Shown in pieces: positions 20,924 to 31,921 of a stretch of 64,000 nt of DNA (position 1 is the first letter of the stretch; every line of letters starts with the position of its first letter). The translations under genes and the position numbers were made by a program. Below the pieces are notes generated by a model. The model ran no database searches. It had not been told where the DNA came from and worked only from the letters and a program-made list of their open reading frames with translations. Origin of the DNA: Alcaligenaceae bacterium (GTDB lineage: Bacteria > Pseudomonadota > Gammaproteobacteria > Burkholderiales > Burkholderiaceae_B); the NCBI GenBank assembly GCA_030538235.1, contig JAUNUJ010000011.1, forward strand, positions 1-64,000, written 5' to 3'.

Positions 20924-22750
20924 TTACTCACCACCTTGCTCACGCGCAGCGCGTTTACGCTCATGCTCTAGTAAGTGGCGCTTACGTAAACGGATGCTCT
21001 TAGGAGTCACCTCGACTAATTCATCGTCATCAATAAACTCAACCGCATACTCTAGCGTTAACTGCACCGGCGGCGTTAAGCGAATTGCCTCATCCGTACC
21101 GGAGGCGCGGACGTTAGTATGGGCTTTTGAGCGAATCGGGTTAACCACCAAGTCATTATCACGACTGTGAATACCGACAATCATACCCTCGTACAAAGGC
21201 TCACCCGGTGACACAAACATACGACCACGGTCTTGCAAGTACCATAAAGCATAAGCTACCGCTTCACCATGGTTCTGACTGATCAAGACACCATTACGGC
21301 GACCGCCGATACTGCCCTCTTTGGCCGGTGCGTATTCATCAAAAATATGACTGATTAGACCGGTACCATGGGTGAGCGACATAAATTCAGTAGAAAAACC
21401 GATTAGACCACGAGCCGGGATACGGTACTCTAGACGTGTACGACCACGACCGTCGGATTCCATGTTAAGTAACTCACCGCGACGGCGACCGATTTCTTCC
21501 ATAATCGCACCCTGGTGATCGTCGTCCAAGTCAATGGTTAACAATTCCATCGGCTCACACATCACACCGTCAATCTCGCGATAAACAACACGCGGACGCG
21601 ATACGGCTAACTCATAGCCTTCACGGCGCATATTTTCTAAGAGAATGGTCAGATGCAACTCACCACGACCGGATACTTCAAATACCGTCTCATCATTGGT
21701 GTCTTGAACACGCAACGCCACATTGGATTTGGTCTCACGGTCTAATCGCTCACGAATTTGGCGACTGGTAACGAACTTGCCCTCACGACCCGCTAGCGGT
21801 GAGGTATTTACCATAAAGTTCATGGTCAATGTCGGCTCATCGATTTTTAGCATCGGCAACGCTTCAGGATGCTCTAAATCACAGATGGTGCAACCAATAC
21901 CGATGCCATCAATACCGTTAATTAGTACAATATCACCGGCCTCAGCTTCTTTTACCTGTTCGCGTTGTAAACCCTTAAACTTAAGGACTTGATTAACGCT
22001 GGCATTAATCTGCTTACCCTCGGGACCGAACTTCACCGCAACGCGCTGACCCGGTCTGATAGTACCGCGGTTAACACGGCCAATACCGATAATACCCACA
22101 TAACTGTTGTAGTCTAATGAGGTAATCTGTAGCTGTAATGGCTCATCGGCTTTTTCATCACGAACCGGCACATGACTAAGAATCGTCTCAAACAATGGTG
22201 CTAATGTACCTTCACGCACATCCGCATCCAGACCGGCATAACCGGATAAACCGGAAGCGTAAACAATGGGGAAATCCAACTGCTCTTCAGTCGCGCCTAA
22301 TTTATCAAACAGATCGAAGGTAATATCAATCACATGATCAGGACGAGCGCCTGGACGGTCGATTTTGTTAATCACCACAATTGGCTTTAAACCTAAAGCC
22401 AAGGCTTTTTGAGTCACAAAACGAGTTTGCGGCATCGGTCCTTCAACCGCATCCACCAACAACAGCACACCGTCGACCATTGACAGCACACGCTCTACCT
22501 CACCACCGAAGTCGGCGTGTCCCGGAGTGTCAATAATATTAATATGGGTGCCTTCGTACTCAACCGCACAGTTTTTAGACAAGATCGTAATACCACGTTC
22601 TTTTTCAATATCACCTGAGTCCATGACACGGTCATCTACCGCCTCGTGGGCTTCAAATGTACCTGATTGGCGTAACAACTGGTCAACCATCGTTGTTTTA
22701 CCGTGGTCAACGTGAGCAATAATTGCAATATTACGAAGCGCTCGGCTCAT
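20924..22750 (-). CDS. typA: Ribosome-associated GTPase TypA/BipA
   Basis: TypA (608 residues) is a translational GTPase related to EF-G and LepA that binds the ribosome and helps assembly and growth under stress. Visible motifs are the P-loop AHVDHGKT (12-19), ERGITI in switch II region (about 52-57), DTPGHADF (G3), NKIDRP (G4), and the C-terminal TypA-specific domain ending in a basic tail [17 protein letters not shown]. It closes the rimP-nusA-infB-rbfA-truB-typA operon; this position behind truB is typical of Alcaligenaceae. Confidence 0.97.
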   Translation of the reverse strand: MSRALRNIAIIAHVDHGKTTMVDQLLRQSGTFEAHEAVDDRVMDSGDIEKERGITILSKNCAVEYEGTHINIIDTPGHADFGGEVERVLSMVDGVLLLVDAVEGPMPQTRFVTQKALALGLKPIVVINKIDRPGARPDHVIDITFDLFDKLGATEEQLDFPIVYASGLSGYAGLDADVREGTLAPLFETILSHVPVRDEKADEPLQLQITSLDYNSYVGIIGIGRVNRGTIRPGQRVAVKFGPEGKQINASVNQVLKFKGLQREQVKEAEAGDIVLINGIDGIGIGCTICDLEHPEALPMLKIDEPTLTMNFMVNTSPLAGREGKFVTSRQIRERLDRETKSNVALRVQDTNDETVFEVSGRGELHLTILLENMRREGYELAVSRPRVVYREIDGVMCEPMELLTIDLDDDHQGAIMEEIGRRRGELLNMESDGRGRTRLEYRIPARGLIGFSTEFMSLTHGTGLISHIFDEYAPAKEGSIGGRRNGVLISQNHGEAVAYALWYLQDRGRMFVSPGEPLYEGMIVGIHSRDNDLVVNPIRSKAHTNVRASGTDEAIRLTPPVQLTLEYAVEFIDDDELVEVTPKSIRLRKRHLLEHERKRAAREQGGE

Positions 22751-22759
22751 AAAATTATC

Positions 22760-23521
22760 CTATTTTAAAAGTTTCTCGGGCACCCAACGAGCGGGTACTT
22801 TTTCTAACGGAATTAAATGTTTTTGTAAATCAGCGGGATTATCTTCCGCCTCAGTTTGTATTTGTTCTAGGCTCACTGCATCAGACAACAGAAAATCACC
22901 CACACTCAAGCGACGTAAGGCACTCAGGTGAGCAAAGCACGCCAATTCGCGACCGATGTCCTGTGCCAATGTACGTATATAAGTACCCTTGGAGCAGGCC
23001 ACATCGATAACCATACTATCAGCGTTCAATTCCAATAACTCGATACTGTAGATGCTTACTTGACGTGCTTCACGTTCCAAGACAATGCCTTGTCTGGCGT
23101 ATTCATAGAGCGGCTTGCCATCGCGTTTTAATGCAGAATGCATCGGCGGAATTTGAGAAATCACTCCATTAAATTTCTCTAACACTGCTAAGACTCGCTC
23201 ACGACTTACATCGATAGCGCCAAGCTCAGCACGCGCCACTACCTCACCGGTCAAATCACCGGAATCGGTTTCGGCACCTAAGCTTAAAGTCGCTCTATAT
23301 GTTTTATCTGCTTCCAGCATTAAGGTGGAAATTTTAGTGGCTTGACCAAAGCAGCACACTAATAAACCGGTGGCAAAGGGATCTAGGGTTCCTGTGTGAC
23401 CGGCCTTGCGCGCATTAAATGCTCGTCTAGCCCGTTGCAATGCATGATTACTGGATAAATCTACCGGTTTGTCCAATAACAAGACCCCCGTGATGTCCTC
23501 ACCGCGACGTCTTCTTGACAT
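22760..23521 (-). CDS. truB: tRNA pseudouridine-55 synthase TruB
   Basis: TruB makes pseudouridine 55 in the T-loop of tRNAs. The 253-residue protein has GVLLLDKPVDLSSNHALQ, the catalytic Asp in GHTGTLDPFATGLL (D47) and the C-terminal CSKGTYIRTLAQDIG motif. Length is somewhat shorter than E. coli TruB (314), as it lacks part of the PUA tail. It sits 4 bases after rbfA, in the translation-factor operon. Confidence 0.96.
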   Translation of the reverse strand: MSRRRRGEDITGVLLLDKPVDLSSNHALQRARRAFNARKAGHTGTLDPFATGLLVCCFGQATKISTLMLEADKTYRATLSLGAETDSGDLTGEVVARAELGAIDVSRERVLAVLEKFNGVISQIPPMHSALKRDGKPLYEYARQGIVLEREARQVSIYSIELLELNADSMVIDVACSKGTYIRTLAQDIGRELACFAHLSALRRLSVGDFLLSDAVSLEQIQTEAEDNPADLQKHLIPLEKVPARWVPEKLLK

Positions 23522-23524
23522 GGA

Positions 23525-23947
23525 CTACCCCTTAATTTCAGTATCGTCAAATGCGTCTAAATCATCGTCGCTATTTGGCGTCTCGACACCCATGGCCTTA
23601 TCAATTAAGCGGCTCATCTCAATACTGCGTAAAAGATGATCATCATGGAAGAAACGCAATGTCGGCACCGTATGAATATGCAGCATTTTAAATAATAAAG
23701 AGTGCAGATACCCGGCCTTGTCATTAAGCGCCTGCTCCGCCACCTCGGGCTCCTGCCCAATCACGGTGAAATGCACCTTGGCATGCGCATAGTCGGCGCT
23801 TAACTCAACATAGGTTAAGGTAATCAAACCCACCGTGCTTACACTCAGTTCACGTTGGATCAAGGTGGCCAAGTCCTTTTGGATTTGCTCGGCCAGTCGC
23901 GTATTACGACTGCCGCTCTGCTTGGCCTTAGACTTATGTCTACTCAT
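23525..23947 (-). CDS. rbfA: Ribosome-binding factor A
   Basis: RbfA (140 residues) is a KH-like 30S maturation factor needed for 16S 5'-end processing. The core [42 protein letters not shown] and the C-terminal [22 protein letters not shown] are diagnostic. A short acidic tail follows. It is 12 bases after infB. Confidence 0.95.
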   Translation of the reverse strand: MSRHKSKAKQSGSRNTRLAEQIQKDLATLIQRELSVSTVGLITLTYVELSADYAHAKVHFTVIGQEPEVAEQALNDKAGYLHSLLFKMLHIHTVPTLRFFHDDHLLRSIEMSRLIDKAMGVETPNSDDDLDAFDDTEIKG

Positions 23948-23959
23948 AAAAATCTCTAA

Positions 23960-26722
23960 TTAAAGCGTACGTGCGATCTCTTTGATCTCAAAGACTTCAA
24001 ACTGATCGCCAACCTCAATGTCATTACTACCACGTAAGGTGATACCGCAATCAAAACCTGAGCGAACTTCACGAGCATCGTCTTTGAAGCGCTTCAAGGA
24101 ATCAAGTGCACCGGTCCAAATCACCACGTTATTGCGTAATTGACGGACCGAGGAATCACGACGTACTACACCCTCAGTAACCATACAACCAGCAACCTTA
24201 CCAATACGGGAAATGCTGTACACCTCTCGCACCTCAACCATACCGATCACGTCTTCACGCTTCTCAGGCGCTAGCATACCGGACATCGCAGCTCTAACAT
24301 CATCAATGGCATCATAAATGACGTTGTAGAAGTGCATATCAATGTCATTGTTCTCAGCCACACGGCGAGCTTGTACATCAGCACGCACGTTAAAGCCGAT
24401 AATCACGGCATTAGACGCGGTCGCCAAGTTAACATCGCTCTCGGACACACCACCAACACCGGCGTACACCACCTCAACACGAACTTCATCAGTCGATAGT
24501 TTTTGTAAAGACTGAACTAAGGCCTCAAGTGACCCCTGAACGTCGGTTTTAACAATCAAGGATAACGTCTGTAGACCCTCTTGGATATTGTCAAACATCG
24601 ACTCAAGTTTCGCCGCTTGTTGACGGGCTAATTTCACATCGCGGTACTTACCCTGACGGAATAAAGCAATTTCACGGGCCTTACGCTCATCGAGAATAAC
24701 TTGCACTTCATCACCGGCCTTGGGTACATCAGATAAACCCTGAATTTCCACCGGATAAGAAGGACCAGCTTCTTCGACTTGTTTGTTGTTTTCATCGACC
24801 ATCGCACGAACGCGACCATAGCTAGCACCGGCCAACACCACATCAGTACGACGTAAGGTACCATTTTGCACCAGAATAGTTGCAACCGGACCACGACCGC
24901 GGTCTAATTGCGCTTCAATCACAATACCGGTCGCAGGAATTTCGGCTTGAGCGGTTAACTCAAGGATTTCTGCTTGGAGTAACACGTTTTCTAACAAATC
25001 ATCAATGCCCTGACCGGTCTTAGCCGATACCGGTACAAATGGCACATCACCACCGTACTCCTCAGGGATCACGCCTTCGGCAACCAACTCTTGCTTCACA
25101 CGCTCAGGGTTTGCCTCAGGCTTATCAATCTTGTTAATAGCAACCACCATTGGTACTTCAGCGGCTTTAGCATGGCTAATCGCTTCACGTGTTTGTGGCA
25201 TCACACCGTCATCAGAAGCAACCACTAAAATAACCACGTCAGTGGCTTCGGCACCACGCGCACGCATGGCTGTAAAGGCCTCGTGTCCCGGAGTATCAAG
25301 GAAAGTCATTACCCCACCCTCAGTTTCCACACGGTAAGCACCGATATGCTGAGTAATACCGCCGGCCTCACCGATCGCGGTTTTAGAACGTCGGATATAG
25401 TCAAGCAAACTGGTCTTACCATGGTCAACGTGACCCATCACGGTAACTACCGGTGCGCGCGGCACAAATGGTACATCGCTGAAATCGAAGCCCTCTTCTA
25501 AGAAAGTCTCCGGGTCATCCAGTTTAGCAACCATAGCCTTGTGACCTAACTCCTCAACCACAATCATGGCGGTTTCTTGGTCAAGTACCTGGTTAATGGT
25601 TACCATCTGCCCCATCATCATCATGCGCTTAATGACTTCAGTGGCTTTAATCGACATTTTGTGTGCCAAATCAGCGACCGTAATGGTCTCCGGCACATGG
25701 ATTTCGCGTGAAATAAATTCCGGCTCAGGACGAGCTTGCTGCTGCTGTTGACGTTGACGCCCACCACGACCACGGCTACGACCACGACCACCGGCGGCAC
25801 GCCAACCATCCTCTTGCGCCGTTGCAGCAGTACCGCCACCACGACGCTCTTCGGTTGCCGGCGCACGACGACCACGAGCACCATCAGTAAAGCTACTATC
25901 CGCACGATCAGCACCACGACGTGAAGGCGTGGCTACCGCTTTGCTTTCTTTTTTAGCGGCTTTTTTGGCCTCAGGCTTTTCTTCGGTGGTGTCAGCGGAA
26001 CGAATGACTTTGCGCGGTCTATTTAACATCGCACTAATCGCTTGAGCCTCTTCGTCCGCTTTGCGACGAGCATCTTCGCGCGCTGCTTCAGCCTCACGCT
26101 CTTCTGCTTCTTGGCGAGCGGCGGCTTCGGCGGCTTGCTTTGCGGCAACCTGTTCGGCAGCTTGACTGTCGGAGCTGGCGGCAGCCGGCTTAGGCTCGGC
26201 GACAGCTTGCTGTTCACTTTGAGCGCTTTGTTGCGCTGCCAGTTCCTTGGCTTTTGCCTCTTCAGCGGCCTTAGCGGCAGCTTCAGCCTCAGCTTTAGCA
26301 GCGGCTTCAACGGCTTGGCGTGCCTGTTCTTCGGCTAACTTAGCCTCTGCAGCGGCTTTAGCAGCAGCCTGTTCTTCGGCTGCCCTTTTCTGTGCCGCTA
26401 ATTCTTCAGCTGCTATTTGCTCTGCAGCCTCGGCTTTAGCTGCGGTCGGAATACTACGACGCTTACGCACCTCAACCTGCACACGGCTACCATCAGCCTG
26501 ACGGATTTCAGAGGTCTTGCGACGAGTTAGAGTAATTTTCTTTGCTGCTGAACCGGTGCCATGACTCGATTGCAGTTTCTCCAACAATTTCTTCTTGGCC
26601 GCAGGTGTCACAATGTCATCCACAGAATTCAATTCCACTCCGGCGGAGCGTAACTGCTCTAATAAAGTATCAGCAGGCATATTTAAATCTTGGGCGAATT
26701 GTGAAACAGTATTTTTAGTCAT
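23960..26722 (-). CDS. infB: Translation initiation factor IF-2
   Basis: IF-2 (920 residues) is the GTPase that delivers initiator fMet-tRNA to the 30S subunit. It has the IF2_N domain (1-55, [28 protein letters not shown]), a long Ala/Glu/Lys-rich linker (about 95-240) and a basic RG/Q-rich stretch (about 265-330), then the second N-domain, the G domain with GHVDHGKT (near 430), DTPGHEAF and NKID, and the C-terminal domains that bind the tRNA. It lies between nusA and rbfA as in other bacteria. Confidence 0.97.
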   Translation of the reverse strand: MTKNTVSQFAQDLNMPADTLLEQLRSAGVELNSVDDIVTPAAKKKLLEKLQSSHGTGSAAKKITLTRRKTSEIRQADGSRVQVEVRKRRSIPTAAKAEAAEQIAAEELAAQKRAAEEQAAAKAAAEAKLAEEQARQAVEAAAKAEAEAAAKAAEEAKAKELAAQQSAQSEQQAVAEPKPAAASSDSQAAEQVAAKQAAEAAARQEAEEREAEAAREDARRKADEEAQAISAMLNRPRKVIRSADTTEEKPEAKKAAKKESKAVATPSRRGADRADSSFTDGARGRRAPATEERRGGGTAATAQEDGWRAAGGRGRSRGRGGRQRQQQQQARPEPEFISREIHVPETITVADLAHKMSIKATEVIKRMMMMGQMVTINQVLDQETAMIVVEELGHKAMVAKLDDPETFLEEGFDFSDVPFVPRAPVVTVMGHVDHGKTSLLDYIRRSKTAIGEAGGITQHIGAYRVETEGGVMTFLDTPGHEAFTAMRARGAEATDVVILVVASDDGVMPQTREAISHAKAAEVPMVVAINKIDKPEANPERVKQELVAEGVIPEEYGGDVPFVPVSAKTGQGIDDLLENVLLQAEILELTAQAEIPATGIVIEAQLDRGRGPVATILVQNGTLRRTDVVLAGASYGRVRAMVDENNKQVEEAGPSYPVEIQGLSDVPKAGDEVQVILDERKAREIALFRQGKYRDVKLARQQAAKLESMFDNIQEGLQTLSLIVKTDVQGSLEALVQSLQKLSTDEVRVEVVYAGVGGVSESDVNLATASNAVIIGFNVRADVQARRVAENNDIDMHFYNVIYDAIDDVRAAMSGMLAPEKREDVIGMVEVREVYSISRIGKVAGCMVTEGVVRRDSSVRQLRNNVVIWTGALDSLKRFKDDAREVRSGFDCGITLRGSNDIEVGDQFEVFEIKEIARTL

Positions 26723-26793
26723 TCGGCTCTCTTTTCAACAACAATAAATCTTATATTAATTAATCAATCCAGTTCGGCATCAGGAAAAAGACC

Positions 26794-28299
26794 CTATTGG
26801 GTCTCGCTGTCTTCGCTAGCGTCCTCTTCGAACCAGTGGGCGCGAGCTTTACTAATTAGCTCGGCGGCAACGTCCGGCGCCAGACCGGTATATTCAACTA
26901 ACTCATCGGTAGCTAAATCAGCCAAATCGTCGCGGGTCTTAATACCCTTGTCGAACAGATCGGCAATCTGCACCGCGGTTAATTCCTCAAAGGCACGTAA
27001 ATCCGGGGCCTCTTCGAGTTTTTCTTCAGTTTCAATGGCTTGCACCAATAATGAATTACGAGCACGGCTACGCAGTTCATTAACCAGATCCTCATCAAAG
27101 CCGTCGATTGACATCAGCTCTTCGACCGGTACATAAGCGACCTCTTCGATGCTGCTAAAGCCCTCATCAATCAGCATCTCAGCCACCTCCTCGTCAACAT
27201 CCAGTTGCTCGGTAAACATCTGCGATAGACGCTGATTTTCGATATTTTGACGCTCTTTACTCTGTTCAGGGGTCAGAATATTAATCTGCCAACCGGTTAG
27301 CTCAGAGGCTAAACGCACGTTTTGACCACGAGTACCGATGGCTTTAGCGAGGTTTTCCTCATCAACCACCACGTCCATGGAATGCTTGTCCTCATCGACC
27401 AAAATCGATTCAACAACAGCCGGTGCTAAGGCGCTAATCACAAACTGCGCCGGCTCATCGTTCCAGAGAACGATATCAATCATCTCTTCGCCGATTTCTT
27501 TGCGCACTTCCATGACGCGGGAACCACGCATACCAACACAGGTGCCGACCGGATCGATTCGCTTATCATAAGCAACGACAGCAATTTTAGAACGCAAACC
27601 CGGCTCACGGGAAACGGCTTTAATCTCTAATAAACCCTGCTCAATTTCCGGCACCTCGTTTTCAAACAAAGCGCGCACAAACTCAGGTGCCGTACGAGAG
27701 ACCATCACCGGTTGATTACGTGAATCACGATCGACACCGGTAATAAATGCACGTACACGGTCACCATTGCGTAAATTTTCGCGCGGTAGCATCTCAGCAC
27801 GCGGCAAACGCGCTTCGACACGGCCACTTTCTAAAATGATATCGCCACGATCCATACGCTTAACTGTGCCGGAGAAAATTTCATCACCAAGCTGTAAAAA
27901 CTCATCGAGAATTTGCTCACGCTCCGCATCACGAATACGCTGCATAATGGCTTGACGTGCTACTTGCGCCCCAATGCGACCGACTTCGGCAGCACCTAAG
28001 GGCTCAACGATATACTCACCGACCTCGATACCCGGTTGAATATCCTGCGCATCAGAGTAAATTTCCTGTCGGTCCGGCTCCTGTAGACCCGCCTCATCAG
28101 GCACTACCAACCAACGACGAAAACCTGAGAACTCACCGGTAGTACGATCAACCTTGACCACTACGTCAGCACCCTCTTCGTCCAACTGTCGTCTCATCGC
28201 TGACGCTAATGCCGCTTCCAGTGATTCATACACAATATCGGCATCGAGTGATTTTTCACGTGCCAGTGAATCCACGAGGATTAGAATTTCACGACTCAT
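26794..28299 (-). CDS. nusA: Transcription termination/antitermination factor NusA
   Basis: NusA (501 residues) binds RNA polymerase and nascent RNA and modulates pausing, termination and antitermination. It shows the N-terminal polymerase-binding domain, an S1 domain (SGTVKRMDRGDIILESGRVEARLPRAEM, about 135-200), two KH domains (VGTCVGMRGSRVMEVRKEIGEEMIDIV; AIGTRGQNVRLASELTGWQINIL) and two C-terminal acidic repeats (about 365-495), as in E. coli. Its ATG overlaps the rimP stop. Confidence 0.97.
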   Translation of the reverse strand: MSREILILVDSLAREKSLDADIVYESLEAALASAMRRQLDEEGADVVVKVDRTTGEFSGFRRWLVVPDEAGLQEPDRQEIYSDAQDIQPGIEVGEYIVEPLGAAEVGRIGAQVARQAIMQRIRDAEREQILDEFLQLGDEIFSGTVKRMDRGDIILESGRVEARLPRAEMLPRENLRNGDRVRAFITGVDRDSRNQPVMVSRTAPEFVRALFENEVPEIEQGLLEIKAVSREPGLRSKIAVVAYDKRIDPVGTCVGMRGSRVMEVRKEIGEEMIDIVLWNDEPAQFVISALAPAVVESILVDEDKHSMDVVVDEENLAKAIGTRGQNVRLASELTGWQINILTPEQSKERQNIENQRLSQMFTEQLDVDEEVAEMLIDEGFSSIEEVAYVPVEELMSIDGFDEDLVNELRSRARNSLLVQAIETEEKLEEAPDLRAFEELTAVQIADLFDKGIKTRDDLADLATDELVEYTGLAPDVAAELISKARAHWFEEDASEDSETQ

Positions 28300-28811
28300 T
28301 TCTTCTTACCTTTTCTGAAATCTAGTACAGGGTCTAACTTGGCTTTTTCTACATCTGAGTAGCAAAAAACCATAGTTTGAGTATCTTTTTTTTCTTCAAC
28401 AATCAAACTGAATACAGGATTCAATTCGGAATCCGCTTTGGTGGCTAACTCTGCAGGAACTTCTGCAGGCTCGCCCTCTAAGATGCCGGTAAACACCTTG
28501 CGATTATCACGGGCTGTGCGAAAACGAATCTCTGCACGCTCACCGATAAAACGCTTAAAATCTGCTATCGAACGCAATGGACGATCAACCCCTGGAGAAC
28601 CAACCTCCAGACGCTTGTAATCGATATCCTCAACCTCGAAGATACGCGACAATAGACGTGAGACTTGCTCACAGTCGTCGATAGTTACCCCGCCTACTTT
28701 ATCAATCGTAATGCGTAGTAAACCTAGGGGCGCACGCTCCACATCGACCAGCTCTAAATCCAAAGCCAGTCCCTGTACAGCCTGCGCAGTTAACGTAAAT
28801 AAATCACTCAT
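28296..28811 (-). CDS. rimP: Ribosome maturation factor RimP
   Basis: RimP (171 residues) assists 30S assembly. Family features are GLALDLELVDVERAPLGLLRITIDKVGGVTIDDCEQVSRLLSRIFEVED and LEVGSPGVDRPLRSIADFKRFIGERAEIRF. It overlaps nusA by four bases and is the first gene of the operon. No good Shine-Dalgarno precedes the ATG: the 15 bases before it are the U-tract of a terminator-like hairpin. Confidence 0.95.
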   Translation of the reverse strand: MSDLFTLTAQAVQGLALDLELVDVERAPLGLLRITIDKVGGVTIDDCEQVSRLLSRIFEVEDIDYKRLEVGSPGVDRPLRSIADFKRFIGERAEIRFRTARDNRKVFTGILEGEPAEVPAELATKADSELNPVFSLIVEEKKDTQTMVFCYSDVEKAKLDPVLDFRKGKKK

Positions 28812-29128
28812 ACATTAGAAACAAAAAATGGGCCTAAAGCCCATCATAAATAATAAGCCACCGCTACCCTCTGTATTGAGAGCACCTAGGTGCCCGGAAC
28901 AACACAGATGAGCCGATGAGATAAGTAATGTAGCAGTTCATAGGTAGCAGTACATACGTAGCAATACATGCTAAACCGATGTTGCACCAAGACTAAGACT
29001 GTTACCTATCTCACTATCAGCCAAGCTAGGCCAACAGATAGTGGTCAACACAAGATTATAACAAACTAATCAATCACTTGCTAGCTCATTTGACAAAATC
29101 ACATAACTCTAGCCGAAACGATCTAAGT
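28812..29128 (-). promoter_or_regulatory. Leader region of the rimP-nusA-infB operon
   Basis: 317 bases between rluB and rimP. Contents: the hairpin just before rimP; a GGGCACCTAGGTGCTC-type palindrome near 28881-28898; and three imperfect 14-base tandem units of the form GTAGCAnTTCATAn/GTAGCAnTACATnC near 28931-28975. No ORF is supported. Transcription of the operon probably starts here. Confidence 0.5.
28824..28845 (-). terminator. Terminator-like hairpin directly before rimP
   Basis: On the minus strand, ATGGGC-TTTAG-GCCCAT followed by TTTTTTG ends about 12 bases before the rimP ATG. It could end rluB transcripts or act as an attenuator of the rimP-typA operon. Confidence 0.7.
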
Positions 29129-30943
29129 CTAGCTGTTTTTATCACTACTAAGTGGTGAACGGCGCTTCTTATGCTCAATTTTGACATCGTGCGAACGTCT
29201 GGGCTTATAGGCATAATCTAACGCTGCATCGCTTAGGATAGGATCATGTGTGCGCTCTGCCACTCGAGGGCCACCACGCCTGCCACTACCACGGACCGCC
29301 TTTTGAGGTGCGGTCACAGTACGCCCACGATGACGAGATGAAGCTGCATCCGAGCCAGTCACGGTCAACCCTCGACGCTGATAACTACCCGGTGCAGCGG
29401 CACTACCCCCGGCAGCCACACTACGACCACGCGACCGATCGGCGCCACCCTCAAAACCCGGAGGCATGGCATTGGCATTGGACACCGGTTGACGCGGTTG
29501 CTGGCGACCTGGACGCCCTGGTTGACCCTGCTGACGACGAGCACCTCTGCCCTGCGGAGTCTGTTCAACTTGCGGTAGGGCCATGCCCATTTCAGCCATC
29601 AAGCCCAAGACCACATCAGCCTCCAACTCCTGCCAACGACCACGACTAAGATTACGTGGTAAGGTGATATCACCAAAACGCGTGCGGAGGAGACGTGACA
29701 CAGTCAAGCCAACACTCTCAAACATGCGACGCACCTCACGGTTACGCCCCTCAAATAGGGTCACACGATACCAACGATTAGTACCTTCACCACCGATAAA
29801 TTCGACCGTGTTAAATTTGGCCGGACCATCTTCTAGGGTAATACCTTTAAGCATCTGAGCTCGTTGACTCTCATCCAACTCACCTAAAATACGAACCGCG
29901 TATTCACGCTCATAACCGTAGCGTGGGTGCATCATACGATTAGCAAAATCACCGGAGGTGGTAAAAATCAAAAGACCTTCGGTATTTAAGTCCAACCGAC
30001 CCACCGATAACCACTTCGCTGTGTTCATATTCGGCAAACGCGAAAATACCGTCGCACGACCTTCAGGGTCATCATGAGTCACAATTTCACCGGCCGGTTT
30101 GTAATATAAAATCACCCGTGGCGGACGATCAACTCGCGGACGACGAACAGTACGACCATTAACTCGCACCACATCCTCCTGACCGACACGCTGCCCCACA
30201 TGCGCCGGTTCGCCATTCACACTGACACGACCAGCGATGATCAATTGCTCCATATCACGACGGGAACCGACACCGGCATCAGCCAACACTTTATGTAATT
30301 TAGGACGAATCTGGTCATTATTTAAAAACTTGGCGACCCGCTGCTCACCGTCAGCCGCTAAGTTATAACGACCTAAGTCGAACTCTTCCTCTTGCAACAA
30401 AGCGGTATCTAATGTCTCTTCTATAAAATCAATCGCTTGGGTCGAACTTGGGCGCCGCCCCTGACGACGCTGAGCGTGCGACTGTTGATGATGATGCGAA
30501 GGATGCTCATTGGACTGCGCATGAGGGCGACCACGACGCTGTGCCGATTTAGCGGCCGGTCGATGGACGGATTTAGCGGCCGGGTGCTTGGTGTTGCGAT
30601 GCTGTGGGCGCGAATCGGCGTGCTCGCGCTTATTAACGCTAGACGATTGCCCATCAGCTCGCTGAGTTCGCTGCGACTCAGTGTTCTGTGGCGCACGATG
30701 ATTTTTGCGAGTGCCGGCAACCTGCTTTGAGGCACGACGACGAGTTGTGCTTTGTGATGCTTCAGCTTGGCCGGATTGCTTTGCTGCGCCTGCCGCTAGC
30801 GGTCTATCAGTCGAATGAGTTGATTTATTTTCAGCGGCACTCGTGGCATCGGCACGACGGCGACGAAACGGCGTTCTTAATTTACGCCCACGACGATTGT
30901 CAGCGGTATTGCTATCCGTAGTTTGTGTGACTTGTTTATCCAT
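29129..30943 (-). CDS. rluB: 23S rRNA pseudouridine synthase RluB with long disordered tails
   Basis: The folded part has an S4 RNA-binding domain ([41 protein letters not shown]) and an RluB/RsuA-type catalytic domain with Asp in [17 protein letters not shown], both in the middle third of 604 residues. RluB makes pseudouridine 2605 in 23S rRNA. About 200 N-terminal residues (Arg/Gln/His/Thr-rich, low complexity) and about 140 C-terminal ones (Gly/Arg/Gln-rich) flank it. Similar basic extensions are common in Burkholderiales and probably bind RNA. It overlaps no neighbour and follows scpB. Confidence 0.95.
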   Translation of the reverse strand: MDKQVTQTTDSNTADNRRGRKLRTPFRRRRADATSAAENKSTHSTDRPLAAGAAKQSGQAEASQSTTRRRASKQVAGTRKNHRAPQNTESQRTQRADGQSSSVNKREHADSRPQHRNTKHPAAKSVHRPAAKSAQRRGRPHAQSNEHPSHHHQQSHAQRRQGRRPSSTQAIDFIEETLDTALLQEEEFDLGRYNLAADGEQRVAKFLNNDQIRPKLHKVLADAGVGSRRDMEQLIIAGRVSVNGEPAHVGQRVGQEDVVRVNGRTVRRPRVDRPPRVILYYKPAGEIVTHDDPEGRATVFSRLPNMNTAKWLSVGRLDLNTEGLLIFTTSGDFANRMMHPRYGYEREYAVRILGELDESQRAQMLKGITLEDGPAKFNTVEFIGGEGTNRWYRVTLFEGRNREVRRMFESVGLTVSRLLRTRFGDITLPRNLSRGRWQELEADVVLGLMAEMGMALPQVEQTPQGRGARRQQGQPGRPGRQQPRQPVSNANAMPPGFEGGADRSRGRSVAAGGSAAAPGSYQRRGLTVTGSDAASSRHRGRTVTAPQKAVRGSGRRGGPRVAERTHDPILSDAALDYAYKPRRSHDVKIEHKKRRSPLSSDKNS

Positions 30944-30961
30944 TATTTTAATTAAACCTAC

Positions 30962-31678
30962 TTATTGATCACTATCGGATCGATTTTCTAATTGTTCATT
31001 GACTGCGGCAATATCCGCATCGTTATTTGTACTTGCATCAGCGTCTGGCGCCAGTGCTGTAGAGCCATTTTCCAGCTTAGTCGCGTCTTGCTCACTAAGA
31101 GCGAAAGCAATTTCTTGCTGTAAAGCTACATAAGACTCATCATCGGCTACTAAAGCATCGTGGAAAGACTCCAATGGTGGCAAATCAGCGCGTGACTGCA
31201 ATCCAAGATCACTCCAAAACTGCTCTGTGATACCCAGTAATGAGGGTCGTCCAGGGCCATCCCTATAACCCACCACCTCAATCCAACCACGGTCTTCCAG
31301 CGTTTTAATAATCTGGGAAGAGACCGTGACGCCTCGGATGTTTTCAATGTCACCACGGGTTACCGGGTAACACCAGGCAATAATCGCCAAGGTTTCCATC
31401 ACAGCACGCGAATAACGCGGCGGTCGCTCCGGATTAATTAGTTCAAAATACTTTTGCATCGCCGGCCGACTCTGGAAACGCCACCCCTCAGCCACCTCAA
31501 CCAAGGCCAATCCTCTATCCTGCCAACGAAGATGCAAATCCTCAATAGCCTGCAACACCAAACCACGATCCACATGATCGTAGTCAGCAAATAATTTGGT
31601 AATTTGATTAATACTCATCGGCTCGTCGGCGCATAACAATACCGCCTCGACGACTCGGCCAACTTCAGGTAAATCCAT
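30962..31678 (-). CDS. scpB: Segregation and condensation protein ScpB
   Basis: ScpB is the winged-helix partner of SMC-ScpA and helps chromosome segregation. From the ATG at 31678 it has 238 residues. The double winged-helix region (about 1-165) includes VEAVLLCADEPMSINQITKLF and the signature ETLAIIAWCYPVTRGDIENIRGVTVSSQIIKTLEDRGWIEVVGYRDGPGRPSLLGIT. An acidic tail follows. A TTG one codon upstream is also in frame. The pairing with rluB downstream (18 bases) is common. Confidence 0.95.
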   Translation of the reverse strand: MDLPEVGRVVEAVLLCADEPMSINQITKLFADYDHVDRGLVLQAIEDLHLRWQDRGLALVEVAEGWRFQSRPAMQKYFELINPERPPRYSRAVMETLAIIAWCYPVTRGDIENIRGVTVSSQIIKTLEDRGWIEVVGYRDGPGRPSLLGITEQFWSDLGLQSRADLPPLESFHDALVADDESYVALQQEIAFALSEQDATKLENGSTALAPDADASTNNDADIAAVNEQLENRSDSDQ

Positions 31679-31921
31679 CAATTAAAATATAAGGAGGACA
31701 AAATTCAGTCTATAAGCAAGAACCGCTTAGTTGCTTAGATTCGTTCTTTTTAAAATGCCTAAACCAACGGTTGAGTCACATTTTAGCAACATTGGGTGGG
31801 AGAAAGCAATGTTTAATGGGGGAATGCTAGGTAAAAACAACGGATAGTTGGATTATCCATGCTCTATTTTGTTTAATACCAAAGTCATAAACATAACATT
31901 TAAACGCTACGAACTCCATGA

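Noticed and set aside
25566-26501. ORFs on both strands opposite or inside the infB linker
   Set aside because: They arise from the Ala/Glu/Lys- and Gly/Arg-rich coding sequence of infB; none has a family match or ribosome site.
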